DNA of 64,000 nucleotides from Arthrobacter sp. V1I9. GTDB lineage: Bacteria > Actinomycetota > Actinomycetes > Actinomycetales > Micrococcaceae. The position numbers and the translations under genes are program-made. Under the pieces are notes generated by a model that saw only the letters and a program-made list of their open reading frames with translations, did no database searches and had not been told where the DNA came from. The stretch covers positions 1,922,001 to 1,986,000 of the forward strand of contig NZ_JAUSYU010000001.1 of the NCBI RefSeq assembly GCF_030817075.1, given 5' to 3'. Below are positions 1 through 8,030 of this stretch, piece by piece. The first letter of the stretch is position 1. Each line of letters opens with the position of its first letter.

Positions 1-372
1 CCCGCCGCCGTGGATCTGAACCGCGAGGTCAAAGCGGCGTGCCCGCATCTCCCCGAAAAACCGGTCCAGCTCATCCTCGTTCTCCGCCCCTGGCCGGACA
101 CCTTCCGAAAAGGGCAGGACCTGAACCTCGTCCACCGGGCTCTTCGTGGCAGCGATCAAAGCCTCATGCGCCGGAGTGCCGAGAAGTGTGATGGAAGCCT
201 CAGGGTATGCCGCCTTTAAAGCGGCAATGGCGGGAATGGCGAAAATCAGGTCGCCGAGGCCGCCGCCCCGCAAGACGACTATCCTTGATACTGACTCGAA
301 CTTATCCAGAACCGGACCAACGCCCGTGCCGGCCCGCCCGGCGCCTCCGAACTCTGCAGTGAGCTGCTCCAC
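1..372 (-). CDS. Glycosyltransferase family 9 protein, N-terminal part (cut by window edge)
   Basis: The reverse strand reads open from a GTG at 372 to the window edge (124 codons). An AAGGGG ribosome site lies just upstream of the GTG. The translation contains RGGGLGD at residues 35-41 followed by a hydrophobic helix and an alternating beta/alpha pattern, which is the N-terminal signature of heptosyltransferase-like GT9 enzymes. GT9 proteins transfer sugars from nucleotide donors to cell-envelope or secondary acceptors. The family is seen from the motif; the acceptor cannot be told because the C-terminal donor-binding half is outside the window. Confidence 0.75.
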   Translation of the reverse strand, partial: MEQLTAEFGGAGRAGTGVGPVLDKFESVSRIVVLRGGGLGDLIFAIPAIAALKAAYPEASITLLGTPAHEALIAATKSPVDEVQVLPFSEGVRPGAENEDELDRFFGEMRARRFDLAVQIHGGG

Positions 373-582
373 GTGTACCCCTTTGAATAGTGCGAAAGAC
401 CGCAGCGTTCGCCGCGACCTCCCTTGCCCGCGCAGCCACAGTAGGGTGATGAACCTTGAGGCCGCTTCGTTTAAACCTCTACCCAAACGGCAGTCAATAT
501 ACTCCCGCTATTGGGGAATACCCGGATGATGCTGTACGTTTCATACGCGACAGACGAACCAAAGAAAAGAGAAGCACCTAAA

Positions 583-885
583 TTGGCAACCGATTACGAT
601 GAACTGCGTTCCGACGTCAAGGAATCGCAGGACAACTCTCTCGAGCAGCTCCAGTCGGCTAACGCTCCTGACGCGCGCAGCGTTGTCCTGGAGCTGGACG
701 AAGCTGACGGCCTCGACGGCGCGGGCGTACCCGGCGGCGAGTTTGTCGCTGAGGAGCTCGTGGTGCAGGTCATCCCGCAGGCAGAGGACGAATTCACCTG
801 CTACTCCTGCTTCCTGGTCCGCCACCGCTCGCAGATTGCGCGCCAGAAGGACGGCCACACCTACTGCACAGAGTGCGAAGGCTAA
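583..885 (+). CDS. DUF4193 family zinc-ribbon protein
   Basis: A 100-residue protein beginning ATDYDELRSD after a TTG start. The TTG is chosen because this N-terminus is the conserved family start and a GAGAAG ribosome site lies about 10 bases upstream; an in-frame ATG at 511 would add 24 residues with no family look. The middle is acidic. The C-terminus has CxxC at 73/76 and CxxC at 95/98, a probable zinc ribbon. DUF4193 is widespread in actinobacteria with no established role; it is often thought of as a small regulator, but that is unproven. It stands alone, convergent with the yqeY remnant. Confidence 0.85.
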   Translation: MATDYDELRSDVKESQDNSLEQLQSANAPDARSVVLELDEADGLDGAGVPGGEFVAEELVVQVIPQAEDEFTCYSCFLVRHRSQIARQKDGHTYCTECEG

Positions 886-934
886 TCAGGCAGTCAGGCG
901 GGACGGCTCAAGCAGCCGCTCCCTCAACTGAGCA

Positions 935-968
935 AAAGGCACGCCCGCCATTTGGTGGACGTGCCTTT
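935..968. terminator. Bidirectional rho-independent terminator
   Basis: The arms AAAGGCACG and CGTGCCTTT are perfect complements around a 16-base loop, with A and T tracts at the two ends. It lies between the convergent DUF4193 gene and yqeY, so it can end both transcripts. Confidence 0.8.
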
Positions 969-973
969 CGGCT

Positions 974-1437
974 TTAGGCGAGCTTTTGCCGGACCAGCTG
1001 GCTCACTTCCTTGCCGTCAAAGCGCCCTGAAACCTTCGCGGTCACGGGCTTCATCACTTCGCCCATCTGCCGGGCCGTCAGCTCCCGGCCCTCAGCGCGG
1101 AGCCCTTCGATAACCTCGTCCACAATTGCCTCAACCTCCGCCAGGGACAGGGGCTTGGGCAGGTAGGACTCGATGACCTCCGCTTCGGCGATTTCCGCCG
1201 CCGCACGGTCCGGCTGCCCCGCTTCCGCATAAATGTCCGCCGTGTCCGGCGCTTCGCGGCTTCCTTCTGAAGCAGGGATGTCACCTGTGCGTCATCGAGC
1301 TGCACGGGCGTCTTACCTGACTTTTCACGGGTCTCAATCTCGCCCAGGACGTTCCGGACGGTGGTCAGCGCAGCCTTGTTGCGCTCCTTCATATGGATAA
1401 CGACGTCGGCCTGCAGCCGTTCCTTCAAAGATGACAC
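974..1437 (-). pseudogene. yqeY: GatB/YqeY-domain protein gene, frameshifted
   Basis: The gene starts at a GTG (1437) with AGAGGA upstream and reads a normal YqeY N-terminus (SSLKERLQAD...) up to EAAKRR. The frame is then lost near position 1246. Reading one base out of phase from there restores a perfect family C-terminus (DTADIYAEAG ... ARQMGEVMKP ... QLVRQKLA) ending at TAA 974. The whole span is 464 nt, one base short of a multiple of three, so a single G has probably been lost from a GGG run. YqeY proteins resemble the tRNA-binding tail of GatB, and their role is uncertain. This is either a true one-base mutation or a sequencing error. Confidence 0.85.
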
Positions 1438-1568
1438 GTTTCCTCTGTTCCTGTGTTTCCTGTTGCATTTGGACGGGGCGGCCCACGGCGCCGCGTCAGC
1501 GTCCACCCATCCCTAGTACCGTAGGGGCTTATGGCTGAAATTGACCACTCATTCCCGGACACCTTTCG

Positions 1569-2309
1569 ATGAACCTCCCGGATAACCCCTGGAACACGTT
1601 CATCAGTGCCTTCAGCCGCACAGAGGTTCCCGTCATTACGTTCACTGAACTGGTGCTGGCGGTCTGCATAGTGACTGCCCTCTCGATCCCCCGCCGGTCC
1701 TGGAAGTACGTTGGCCTGCTTGCAACTGCCACCCACGAGTTGGGACACGCCGTCGCGGCCGTCACGAGCGGCCAGCGGCTGTCCGGAATACGGCTTCGGT
1801 TCGACCACTCAGGCACCACCACCACGTACAGCCGCAGTAAACTTGCCACCGTGTGGTCCTGCTTCTGGGGCTATCCGGTGCCTGCCGTCGTCGGCGCTGC
1901 GTTTGTGTGGTGCGGGTTCAACGGCTGGGGGCCGGCTGCCCTTGCCGTCAGCACGGCGGCCCTTGCAGCCACACTGCTGTTCCTGCGCAACCCCGCAGGT
2001 TTCCTGATCACCTCCGCCGCGATCGCCGGCAACATAGCCCTCATTTTCCTGGTGCCGGCCGGATTTGTGGGCCACGTGTCCGTTATCCTGGGCCTGGTGC
2101 TGCTGGTGGGCGCTGTCCGGGACCTCATCAAGCTCACCCACGTGCACCTGCGGCGGAGGGACCGGCTTGCCAGCTCGGACGCCTACCTGCTGTACCGTGC
2201 GACGGCTATTCCTTCGGGCGTCTGGATTATCCTGTTCACGGTCCTCGTTGCGGGGTCCTGGCTGGTCGCCTGGCAGCCCATCTCTGCGATCCTGCCTCCG
2301 GGCGCTTAG
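1569..2309 (+). CDS. M50 family-like membrane metallopeptidase
   Basis: A 246-residue, strongly hydrophobic protein with HELGH at residues 56-60, the zinc-binding and catalytic HExxH of site-2-protease-type enzymes, at the end of a membrane segment. Several more hydrophobic stretches follow (about 98-200 and 215-240). The usual PDZ domain and a clear LDG motif are absent, which fits the compact M50B-like group of actinobacteria. Members are presumed to cleave substrates within the membrane, but this group is not characterised. It starts about 130 bp from the divergent yqeY remnant and is followed within 10 bp by the GST-fold gene, so both may be cotranscribed. Confidence 0.75.
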   Translation: MNLPDNPWNTFISAFSRTEVPVITFTELVLAVCIVTALSIPRRSWKYVGLLATATHELGHAVAAVTSGQRLSGIRLRFDHSGTTTTYSRSKLATVWSCFWGYPVPAVVGAAFVWCGFNGWGPAALAVSTAALAATLLFLRNPAGFLITSAAIAGNIALIFLVPAGFVGHVSVILGLVLLVGAVRDLIKLTHVHLRRRDRLASSDAYLLYRATAIPSGVWIILFTVLVAGSWLVAWQPISAILPPGA

Positions 2310-2318
2310 GGTGGATCC

Positions 2319-3410
2319 ATGAGCCAGGAAACGGAAAGCACCCACCAGACGGAAAGCGCCAGCACGACTGAGCACAGCACCCGCGGCGCCTATGTAACGG
2401 GCGGAGCGGAGTTCAACCGCGACACCAATTACATTGAGGACCGGATTACCTCAGACGGGAGACCGGGCCTCAACGGGGAGCCAGGTTGGCCCGCAGAGGC
2501 GGGACGCTACCGCCTCATCGCTGCCAGGGCGTGCCCCTGGGCCAACCGGACGGTGATTGTCCGCCGTCTCCTGGGACTCGAGGACGCCATCTCCCTCGGC
2601 CAGCCCGGCCCGACCCATGACGCGCGGTCCTGGACTTTTGACCTGGACCCCGACGGCGTTGATCCGGTCCTGCGGATCGAGCGCCTCCAGGAGGCCTACT
2701 TCAGGCGCTTCCCCGGTTATCCGCGGGGCATTACCGTACCGGCGGTCGTCGAGGTAGCCACCGGCGCCGTAGTCACCAACAACTTTCCGCAGATCACCCT
2801 CGACTTCTCCACGGAATGGGCAAAGTTCCACCGCCCCGGCGCGCCCCAGCTATATCCCGAGCACCTTCGGGAGGAGATCGACGCCGTCAACAAGCGGGTA
2901 TTCACGGAAGTCAACAACGGGGTCTACCGCTGCGGCTTCGCTGGCTCGCAGGAAGCCTACGATTCCGCCTACGCCAGGCTCTGGGCCGCCATGGACTGGC
3001 TGGAAGAGCGGCTCTCCCGGCAGCGGTACCTGGTGGGCGACACCATCACGGAAGCCGACGTACGGCTGTTCACCACCCTGGCGCGGTTTGACGCCGTCTA
3101 CCACGGCCACTTCAAATGCAACCGCCAGAAACTGAGCGAGATGCCGGCCCTCTGGGGCTACGCACGCGACCTCTTCCAGACCCCCGGCTTCGGCGACACC
3201 ACCGATTTTGTGCAGATCAAGCAGCACTACTACATCGTGCACGAGGACATCAATCCCACCGGCATCGTCCCCGCTGGCCCTGCGCTCGGGGGTTGGCTCG
3301 AGGCCCACGGGCGTGAGTCCTTGGGTGGCCGGCCCTTCGGGGACGGGACCCCGCCGGGGCCTGTGAAGCCGGGAGAAGAAGTTGCCCCCGGACACGGAGC
3401 GCAGCACTGA
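2319..3410 (+). CDS. GST-fold (ECM4/YqjG-type) hydroquinone reductase
   Basis: A 363-residue protein. After an about 60-residue polar N-terminus comes a thioredoxin-fold domain with the nucleophile motif ARACPWANR (Cys72), then an all-helical GST C-terminal domain (about 175-330) with the family hallmark GDTITEADVRLF. Length and motifs match glutathionyl-hydroquinone reductases (YqjG/ECM4), which reduce thiol-conjugated quinones. Actinobacteria normally make mycothiol rather than glutathione, so the likely physiological thiol is mycothiol; this is inferred. The ATG at 2319 lies 10 bp after the protease gene stop. Confidence 0.85.
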   Translation: MSQETESTHQTESASTTEHSTRGAYVTGGAEFNRDTNYIEDRITSDGRPGLNGEPGWPAEAGRYRLIAARACPWANRTVIVRRLLGLEDAISLGQPGPTHDARSWTFDLDPDGVDPVLRIERLQEAYFRRFPGYPRGITVPAVVEVATGAVVTNNFPQITLDFSTEWAKFHRPGAPQLYPEHLREEIDAVNKRVFTEVNNGVYRCGFAGSQEAYDSAYARLWAAMDWLEERLSRQRYLVGDTITEADVRLFTTLARFDAVYHGHFKCNRQKLSEMPALWGYARDLFQTPGFGDTTDFVQIKQHYYIVHEDINPTGIVPAGPALGGWLEAHGRESLGGRPFGDGTPPGPVKPGEEVAPGHGAQH

Positions 3411-3440
3411 AGGAAACCGCTTTCTGGCTAGACTGGCCGG

Positions 3441-4550
3441 ATGCAGACATCTCAATGTTATGTAGCGCCCGGCTACGAAAACGTACTGGAGCTCTTCGAA
3501 TCGTTCCTGGTTGAGGACCCGGACTACAGTGCGCAGCTCGCCGCCTACCATCACGGGAAGCAGGTGGTGGGACTCACCGGTGGACCGGACATGGATGAGC
3601 GGACGATAACCGGCGCCTACTCCTGCTCCAAGGGAGTGGCAGCCATGGTGGTGGCACTCCTGGTCCAGGACGGACTGATTGACCTCGACGCCACAGTTGC
3701 CCACTACTGGCCGGAATTCGCGGTCCACGGCAAGGACCGGCTGCTGGTGCGTGAGGCTTTGTCCCATCAGGCGGGGCTTCCCGGAGTGGAGGGCGGCTTT
3801 GCACTGGACGAGTTCACCACTCCCGGTGCTGCCGCCCGCCTGGCCTCGGCCCGGCCCGCTTGGCAGCCCGGGCGGCAGTTTGGCTACCACGCCCTGACCA
3901 TCGGGATCCTCATGGAGGAGCTGTGCCGCCGCACGGCAGGAGAATCGCTGCAGGATATGTACCACCGGCGGATCCGGACTGCATTGGACATCGACTTCTT
4001 CCTCGGCCTGCCGGAGGAGCTGGAGCCCCGCTACCGGGATGTCCTGTATACCACTGACCCGCAACAGCCGTGGCTCGATCCGCTCAGCCTGGACGGCCTG
4101 AACAGCAACGCGGCAGTCAGCACCATTATGGAGCTCCCGAACATCCGGGCTGTGCGCGGCGCAGGCATGTCGGCGGCGGGCGGCGTGGGTTCCGCCGAGG
4201 GTTTGGCCAGGCTTTACGCAGCAGCCACCACCGGGATCGACGGCGCGAAGGCATTTCTGAGTCCTGCAACGGTGGAGCTGATGTCCCAGGAACAGGTCTG
4301 GGGACTGGACCGATCCTCCGGCCTGGACAACGCTTTTGCCGTGGTGTTCATGAAGCCGCACCCCTCCAGGAACTTTGGCAGTCATCGTGCTTTCGGACAC
4401 GAGGGCGCCAACGCCGCCCTTGGCTTCGCGGACCCCGCCTACGGCCTGGGATTTGGCTACATTCCCCGGCGTGCGGAGGAGGGACGAACACCCGGGAAAG
4501 CCCACCAGCTGGCCGCCGCCGTGCGCCGTTCAGCAGCGGCCTTGTCCTGA
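3441..4550 (+). CDS. Serine hydrolase, beta-lactamase / class C esterase family
   Basis: A 369-residue protein of the EstB/class C beta-lactamase fold. The SxxK catalytic motif is Ser61-Cys-Ser-Lys64 (AYSCSKGVAA). A Tyr at 149 (FGYHALT) fills the YxN position, and GHEGA near the end corresponds to the third (KTG-like) box. There is no signal peptide, so it is probably a cytoplasmic esterase or peptidase-like hydrolase rather than an antibiotic-resistance enzyme. The substrate is unknown. It is followed about 80 bp later by the FUSC membrane protein. Confidence 0.85.
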   Translation: MQTSQCYVAPGYENVLELFESFLVEDPDYSAQLAAYHHGKQVVGLTGGPDMDERTITGAYSCSKGVAAMVVALLVQDGLIDLDATVAHYWPEFAVHGKDRLLVREALSHQAGLPGVEGGFALDEFTTPGAAARLASARPAWQPGRQFGYHALTIGILMEELCRRTAGESLQDMYHRRIRTALDIDFFLGLPEELEPRYRDVLYTTDPQQPWLDPLSLDGLNSNAAVSTIMELPNIRAVRGAGMSAAGGVGSAEGLARLYAAATTGIDGAKAFLSPATVELMSQEQVWGLDRSSGLDNAFAVVFMKPHPSRNFGSHRAFGHEGANAALGFADPAYGLGFGYIPRRAEEGRTPGKAHQLAAAVRRSAAALS

Positions 4551-4631
4551 ACCTTCCTGGCAGGACGTCTTTCTTGCCCTCCTGACCAGCAGCTTTGTCC
4601 CCGGCCGCACAGGCGCCCTAGGGTGGATTGG

Positions 4632-5765
4632 ATGGGCAATTCTCAAGCACGTCCGGCAGTCCGGTGGGCCAGGGGGACCCAGTACCTGAAGCAGGCAGTG
4701 GAAGGACTGTCCACGGCGTTCGCTGCACAACGCCTGCAATTGGCGGCCAAGGCTGCTCTGGCGGCCGGCCTGGCCTTCCTCATCGCCCCGGTGATGCCCG
4801 GGGCCGCAGCCAACTACCCCTACTACGCCCCGCTGGGAGCGCTGGTGGCCATGTACCACAACGTGGCCGGCTCGGTGCGGAATGGGGTTCAAGCCCTGGT
4901 TGGGCTCACCGTGGGAATTGGCCTCGCTGTCATCCTGGTGAACATCGCCGATCCCTCGCCCCTGACGGTGGCTTTGTTCATGGGTATCGGCGTGCTTCTG
5001 GGCGGGATAAGGGGCATCGGCTCCGGCAGTGACTGGATTCCGACGGCGGCGCTGCTGGTCCTCCTGGTGGGAGGCAACAACGCCGACGACTTTTCCTTTG
5101 GCTATCTGGTGCAGATGGGCGTCGGCGTTGGCGTGGGCATCGCGGTTAACTTCCTGGTTTTTCCCCCGCTGCACCTAAAGGCGGCGGCAGCGAGCCTGGA
5201 CAGCCTCCGTCTTGCCCTCGGCCAACAACTGACGGACATGGGTGCAGCATTAAAGGAAGAGTGGCCGCCCGAGCATGAGGAGTGGTCCCGCCGCTCGGAG
5301 GAACTGGCATCAGCCACCGGCTCCGTACGGCACCTCGTCAAAGAAGCTGACGCCAGCCGGCGCGCCAACCCCCGGCGAAGGCTCCATCCCCGGGACATCG
5401 ACGTGGACTACCGCAACCTTCGTCAACTGGAGCGGGTGACGTTCCATATCCAGGACATGACAGACGTGCTCTCCGACGTGATCTGGGAAAGCGATGTGCC
5501 GTACACCGTTCCCCTGCAGGACAATGAACCGCTTGCCGATGCCATTACGGCCACCGGAAATTTGCTTCGTTCCGTCAGCGATGCGGACACAGAGGAGCAG
5601 GAGGAACTTCTCAGGGCTGCCACCGCGGCGGTGGAAACCGCAATGGCTGCCACCGCCGCCCGTGAACTGGATGAGGGCGCCGTTCCCGCGTCCGAATCCA
5701 TCATCCTCAGCCTTCACCGGATCCTGCGTGCTGTCCGGCCAGGTGCCGAGGGACCGCCGTCGTAA
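4632..5765 (+). CDS. FUSC family membrane protein (aromatic-acid-exporter-like)
   Basis: A 377-residue protein. The N-terminal 180 residues form about five or six hydrophobic helices, including repeated Gly/Val-rich segments such as VGVGVGIAVNF. The C-terminal half is a charged, helical cytoplasmic domain. This layout matches the FUSC / YccS-YhfK-like family linked to efflux of aromatic acids or stress compounds. The ATG at 4632 is preferred over a GTG at 4623 because GGGTGG lies at suitable spacing. Its last 59 bp overlap the 3' end of the convergent MaoC gene. Confidence 0.75.
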   Translation: MGNSQARPAVRWARGTQYLKQAVEGLSTAFAAQRLQLAAKAALAAGLAFLIAPVMPGAAANYPYYAPLGALVAMYHNVAGSVRNGVQALVGLTVGIGLAVILVNIADPSPLTVALFMGIGVLLGGIRGIGSGSDWIPTAALLVLLVGGNNADDFSFGYLVQMGVGVGVGIAVNFLVFPPLHLKAAAASLDSLRLALGQQLTDMGAALKEEWPPEHEEWSRRSEELASATGSVRHLVKEADASRRANPRRRLHPRDIDVDYRNLRQLERVTFHIQDMTDVLSDVIWESDVPYTVPLQDNEPLADAITATGNLLRSVSDADTEEQEELLRAATAAVETAMAATAARELDEGAVPASESIILSLHRILRAVRPGAEGPPS

Positions 5766-6687
5766 GAAAGGGGGCCTGGAAGGACCTCACGGAGCCGCTG
5801 AAATGCCGGCGGCCGGAGCGAGGATTCCACGCGGCGAAGTCCGAACGCTCCCATGTTCCCGCCGTGCCCTGAACCGTACTGATGTCCAGCGCAACCCGGC
5901 AGGGAAGGAAGACCGGCGCCTCGAAGTCCACGTCCCATATAAACGAATCCCCGCGGACGGCGCCAACGTCGGCGAGCGCCCTGGCGGCAAGGTACATGCC
6001 GTGGGCTATGGAGCGCCGCATCCCCAGCGCTTTGGCTGACAGCACGCTGAGGTGGATGGGATTGAAGTCACCGGACACCGCTGCGTAGGCCCTGCCGGTA
6101 TCAACGCCCAGCTGCCAGAGTCCGGTAGGGTCAGGTGCCGTGAAGCCGGTCCGGACCGCGGCGGCTGAGGTCTTGTCGATACCCGGCAGGAAAACGCCCT
6201 TGGCGAGGTACGTTGACGTACCGAGCCAGGAAATGTCTGCCGTCCCTGCCAAGCGCGCCTCGGCCACCACGTCCACTTGTGTCCCTGCGCGGTGGCCACG
6301 CAGGTTTTCCACGTGCGCCGTGATGTCCAGGGCGTCGGTGAAGAGCACCGGCGACCTCTGCTCCACGCTGTTCCGCAGATGGATCATGCCCAGCAGCGGG
6401 AGCGGAAAGTCGTCCCGGTTCAGCACGCTCATCGCAAGCGGGAACGCCAGGGCATGGATAAAACCGGCCGGCAGGACGTCGCTGGCAGTTTCGCCGATGA
6501 GGTGCTGGTAGGCAGTGAGGTTCCCGACGTCCACCGTGACCCCGCGGACCTCGTGGCTCACGGCCGGGAGAACGGAGCCGTCATGCGTCCCAAGCAGCCG
6601 GCGCCGGGCGGCCTGGGCTGCCGCATTCAGGTAGAGCTTCGAAAGCGACGGCATCTCCCCCAGGATCACCGGTTGTGCGGGCATCAT
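5707..6687 (-). CDS. MaoC-type (3R)-hydroxyacyl dehydratase, HtdX-like
   Basis: A 326-residue double-hotdog protein. The C-terminal hotdog carries the hydratase 2 motif DFNPIHLS followed by RRSIAHGMYLAARAL, holding the Asp/His catalytic pair. It overlaps the stop of the FabG4 gene by ATGA and is therefore translationally coupled. The order MaoC-FabG4-FadA2, with an acyl-CoA dehydrogenase/oxidase nearby, matches the Mycobacterium tuberculosis Rv0241c (HtdX)-Rv0242c-Rv0243-Rv0244c region. A role in acyl-ACP/CoA dehydration in fatty acid modification is inferred from that synteny. Confidence 0.85.
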   Translation of the reverse strand: MMPAQPVILGEMPSLSKLYLNAAAQAARRRLLGTHDGSVLPAVSHEVRGVTVDVGNLTAYQHLIGETASDVLPAGFIHALAFPLAMSVLNRDDFPLPLLGMIHLRNSVEQRSPVLFTDALDITAHVENLRGHRAGTQVDVVAEARLAGTADISWLGTSTYLAKGVFLPGIDKTSAAAVRTGFTAPDPTGLWQLGVDTGRAYAAVSGDFNPIHLSVLSAKALGMRRSIAHGMYLAARALADVGAVRGDSFIWDVDFEAPVFLPCRVALDISTVQGTAGTWERSDFAAWNPRSGRRHFSGSVRSFQAPFLTTAVPRHLAGQHAGSGEG

Positions 6688-8021
6688 GCCCCCATCACAT
6701 ACTGTCCGCAGACCCGGAGTACCTCGCCGTTGATACCGCCGGCGGCGTCGCTCGCGAGGAAGGCGATGGTTTCGGCAACGTCGGTTGGCTCCCCGCCCTG
6801 CTGCAGCGAGTTCAGGCGCCGCCCCATCTCCCGGAGGACCAGGGGTACCTTGGCTGTCATCTCGGTTTCAATGAAGCCAGGCGCCACGGCGTTGATGCTT
6901 CCCCCGTGGGGAGCCAGCAGCGGCGCGGTGGCACGGACCATGCCCATGACCCCGCCCTTGGACGCCGCATAGTTTGTCTGGCCCCGGTTTCCTGCGATGC
7001 CGCTGGTGGAGGCGACGCAGACGATCCGTGGAGAAGCGCGGAAGTGTTCGGACGCCAAAAGCGCCTCGTTGATCCGGAGCTGGGCGGCGATGTTGATCTC
7101 AATCACCGAGTTCCAGCGGTCCTCATCCATGTTGGCCAGGAGCTTGTCCCGGGTGATGCCGGCATTGTGGACCATAATGTCCAGCCGCCCGTGCCGCTGG
7201 ACGCAGTGCTCAAGGATCCGCTGTCCGGCGTCCTGCCTGCTGATGTCCAGCTGGAGCGCCGTCCCGCGGACCTCGTTGGCCACCGCTGCCAGCTGCTCAC
7301 CTGACGCGGGGATATCCACCAGCACCAGGGTGGCCCCGTCCCGGTGCAGGGTCCTGGCGATTGCCGCGCCGATGCCGCGGGCTGCTCCTGTGACGACGGC
7401 GATCCTCCCCTTCAGGGGCTTGTCCAGGTCCTGGGGAGGCTCCCCCGCCGTGGAGACTGTGATGAACTGACCGTCCACAAAGGCGGAGCGGCCGGATAGG
7501 AAGAACCGGACTGCCTCCAGTGCCCCCGGACTCGCCGCCTGCACGTCCGGTGCCAGGAGGATGCCGTTTCCGGTGGCTCCTGCCCGCAGTTCCTTCGCCA
7601 GCGAGCGCAGGAACCCGTCCACTCCCTGGCGCGCGGCTGCTGCCGCCGGAGAGGTTGCGCCTGACGCCGGCCGGGACACGGTAATGGCGCGGCCGCCCGG
7701 AGCCAGGTCCCGGAGGGAGGCTGCCGCGGAAAGAATTGGCTTCCCCAGGTCTTCCGGCCGTTCCACCTCATCCAGCACCAGGATGATGGCGCCAAGCTTT
7801 TCCCGCGGAACGGCGTGCCGCCGGACGTCCAGATCCCAGGACAGCAGTGCGGCAGCCAGGCTGTCGGCACCGGCAGTATCTCCCTGGACCAGGATGGGCC
7901 CGGTGATCAACGGGCCACCGGGCTCGTACCGGCGCAGGACCGCTGGCTGTGGCAGGCCGAGCTTCTTGGCCACATTCCTGCCCAGGCCCTGGTTCACGAA
8001 CTGTGCGTATTTATCTGTCAT
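6684..8021 (-). CDS. fabG4: Two-domain 3-oxoacyl-ACP/CoA reductase FabG4
   Basis: A 445-residue protein, about 200 residues longer than classical FabG. Residues 1-200 form a degenerate Rossmann/flavodoxin-like domain. Residues 204-445 are a full SDR ketoreductase with TGAARGIG at 211-218, NAG near 286, the Ser of VASTS near 338-340 and the catalytic pair Tyr351/Lys355 (TNYAASKGG). This domain order is that of mycobacterial FabG4 (Rv0242c), which reduces 3-ketoacyl-CoA with NADH. It sits 9 bp downstream of fadA2 and overlaps the MaoC start, so the three form one operon. Confidence 0.9.
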   Translation of the reverse strand: MTDKYAQFVNQGLGRNVAKKLGLPQPAVLRRYEPGGPLITGPILVQGDTAGADSLAAALLSWDLDVRRHAVPREKLGAIILVLDEVERPEDLGKPILSAAASLRDLAPGGRAITVSRPASGATSPAAAAARQGVDGFLRSLAKELRAGATGNGILLAPDVQAASPGALEAVRFFLSGRSAFVDGQFITVSTAGEPPQDLDKPLKGRIAVVTGAARGIGAAIARTLHRDGATLVLVDIPASGEQLAAVANEVRGTALQLDISRQDAGQRILEHCVQRHGRLDIMVHNAGITRDKLLANMDEDRWNSVIEINIAAQLRINEALLASEHFRASPRIVCVASTSGIAGNRGQTNYAASKGGVMGMVRATAPLLAPHGGSINAVAPGFIETEMTAKVPLVLREMGRRLNSLQQGGEPTDVAETIAFLASDAAGGINGEVLRVCGQYVMGA

Positions 8022-8030
8022 CCGTTCCCC

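Noticed and set aside
2850..4505. Long reverse-strand frame of 551 codons
   Set aside because: It is the antisense of two well-supported genes (GST-fold and serine hydrolase); long shadow frames are common in high-GC DNA.
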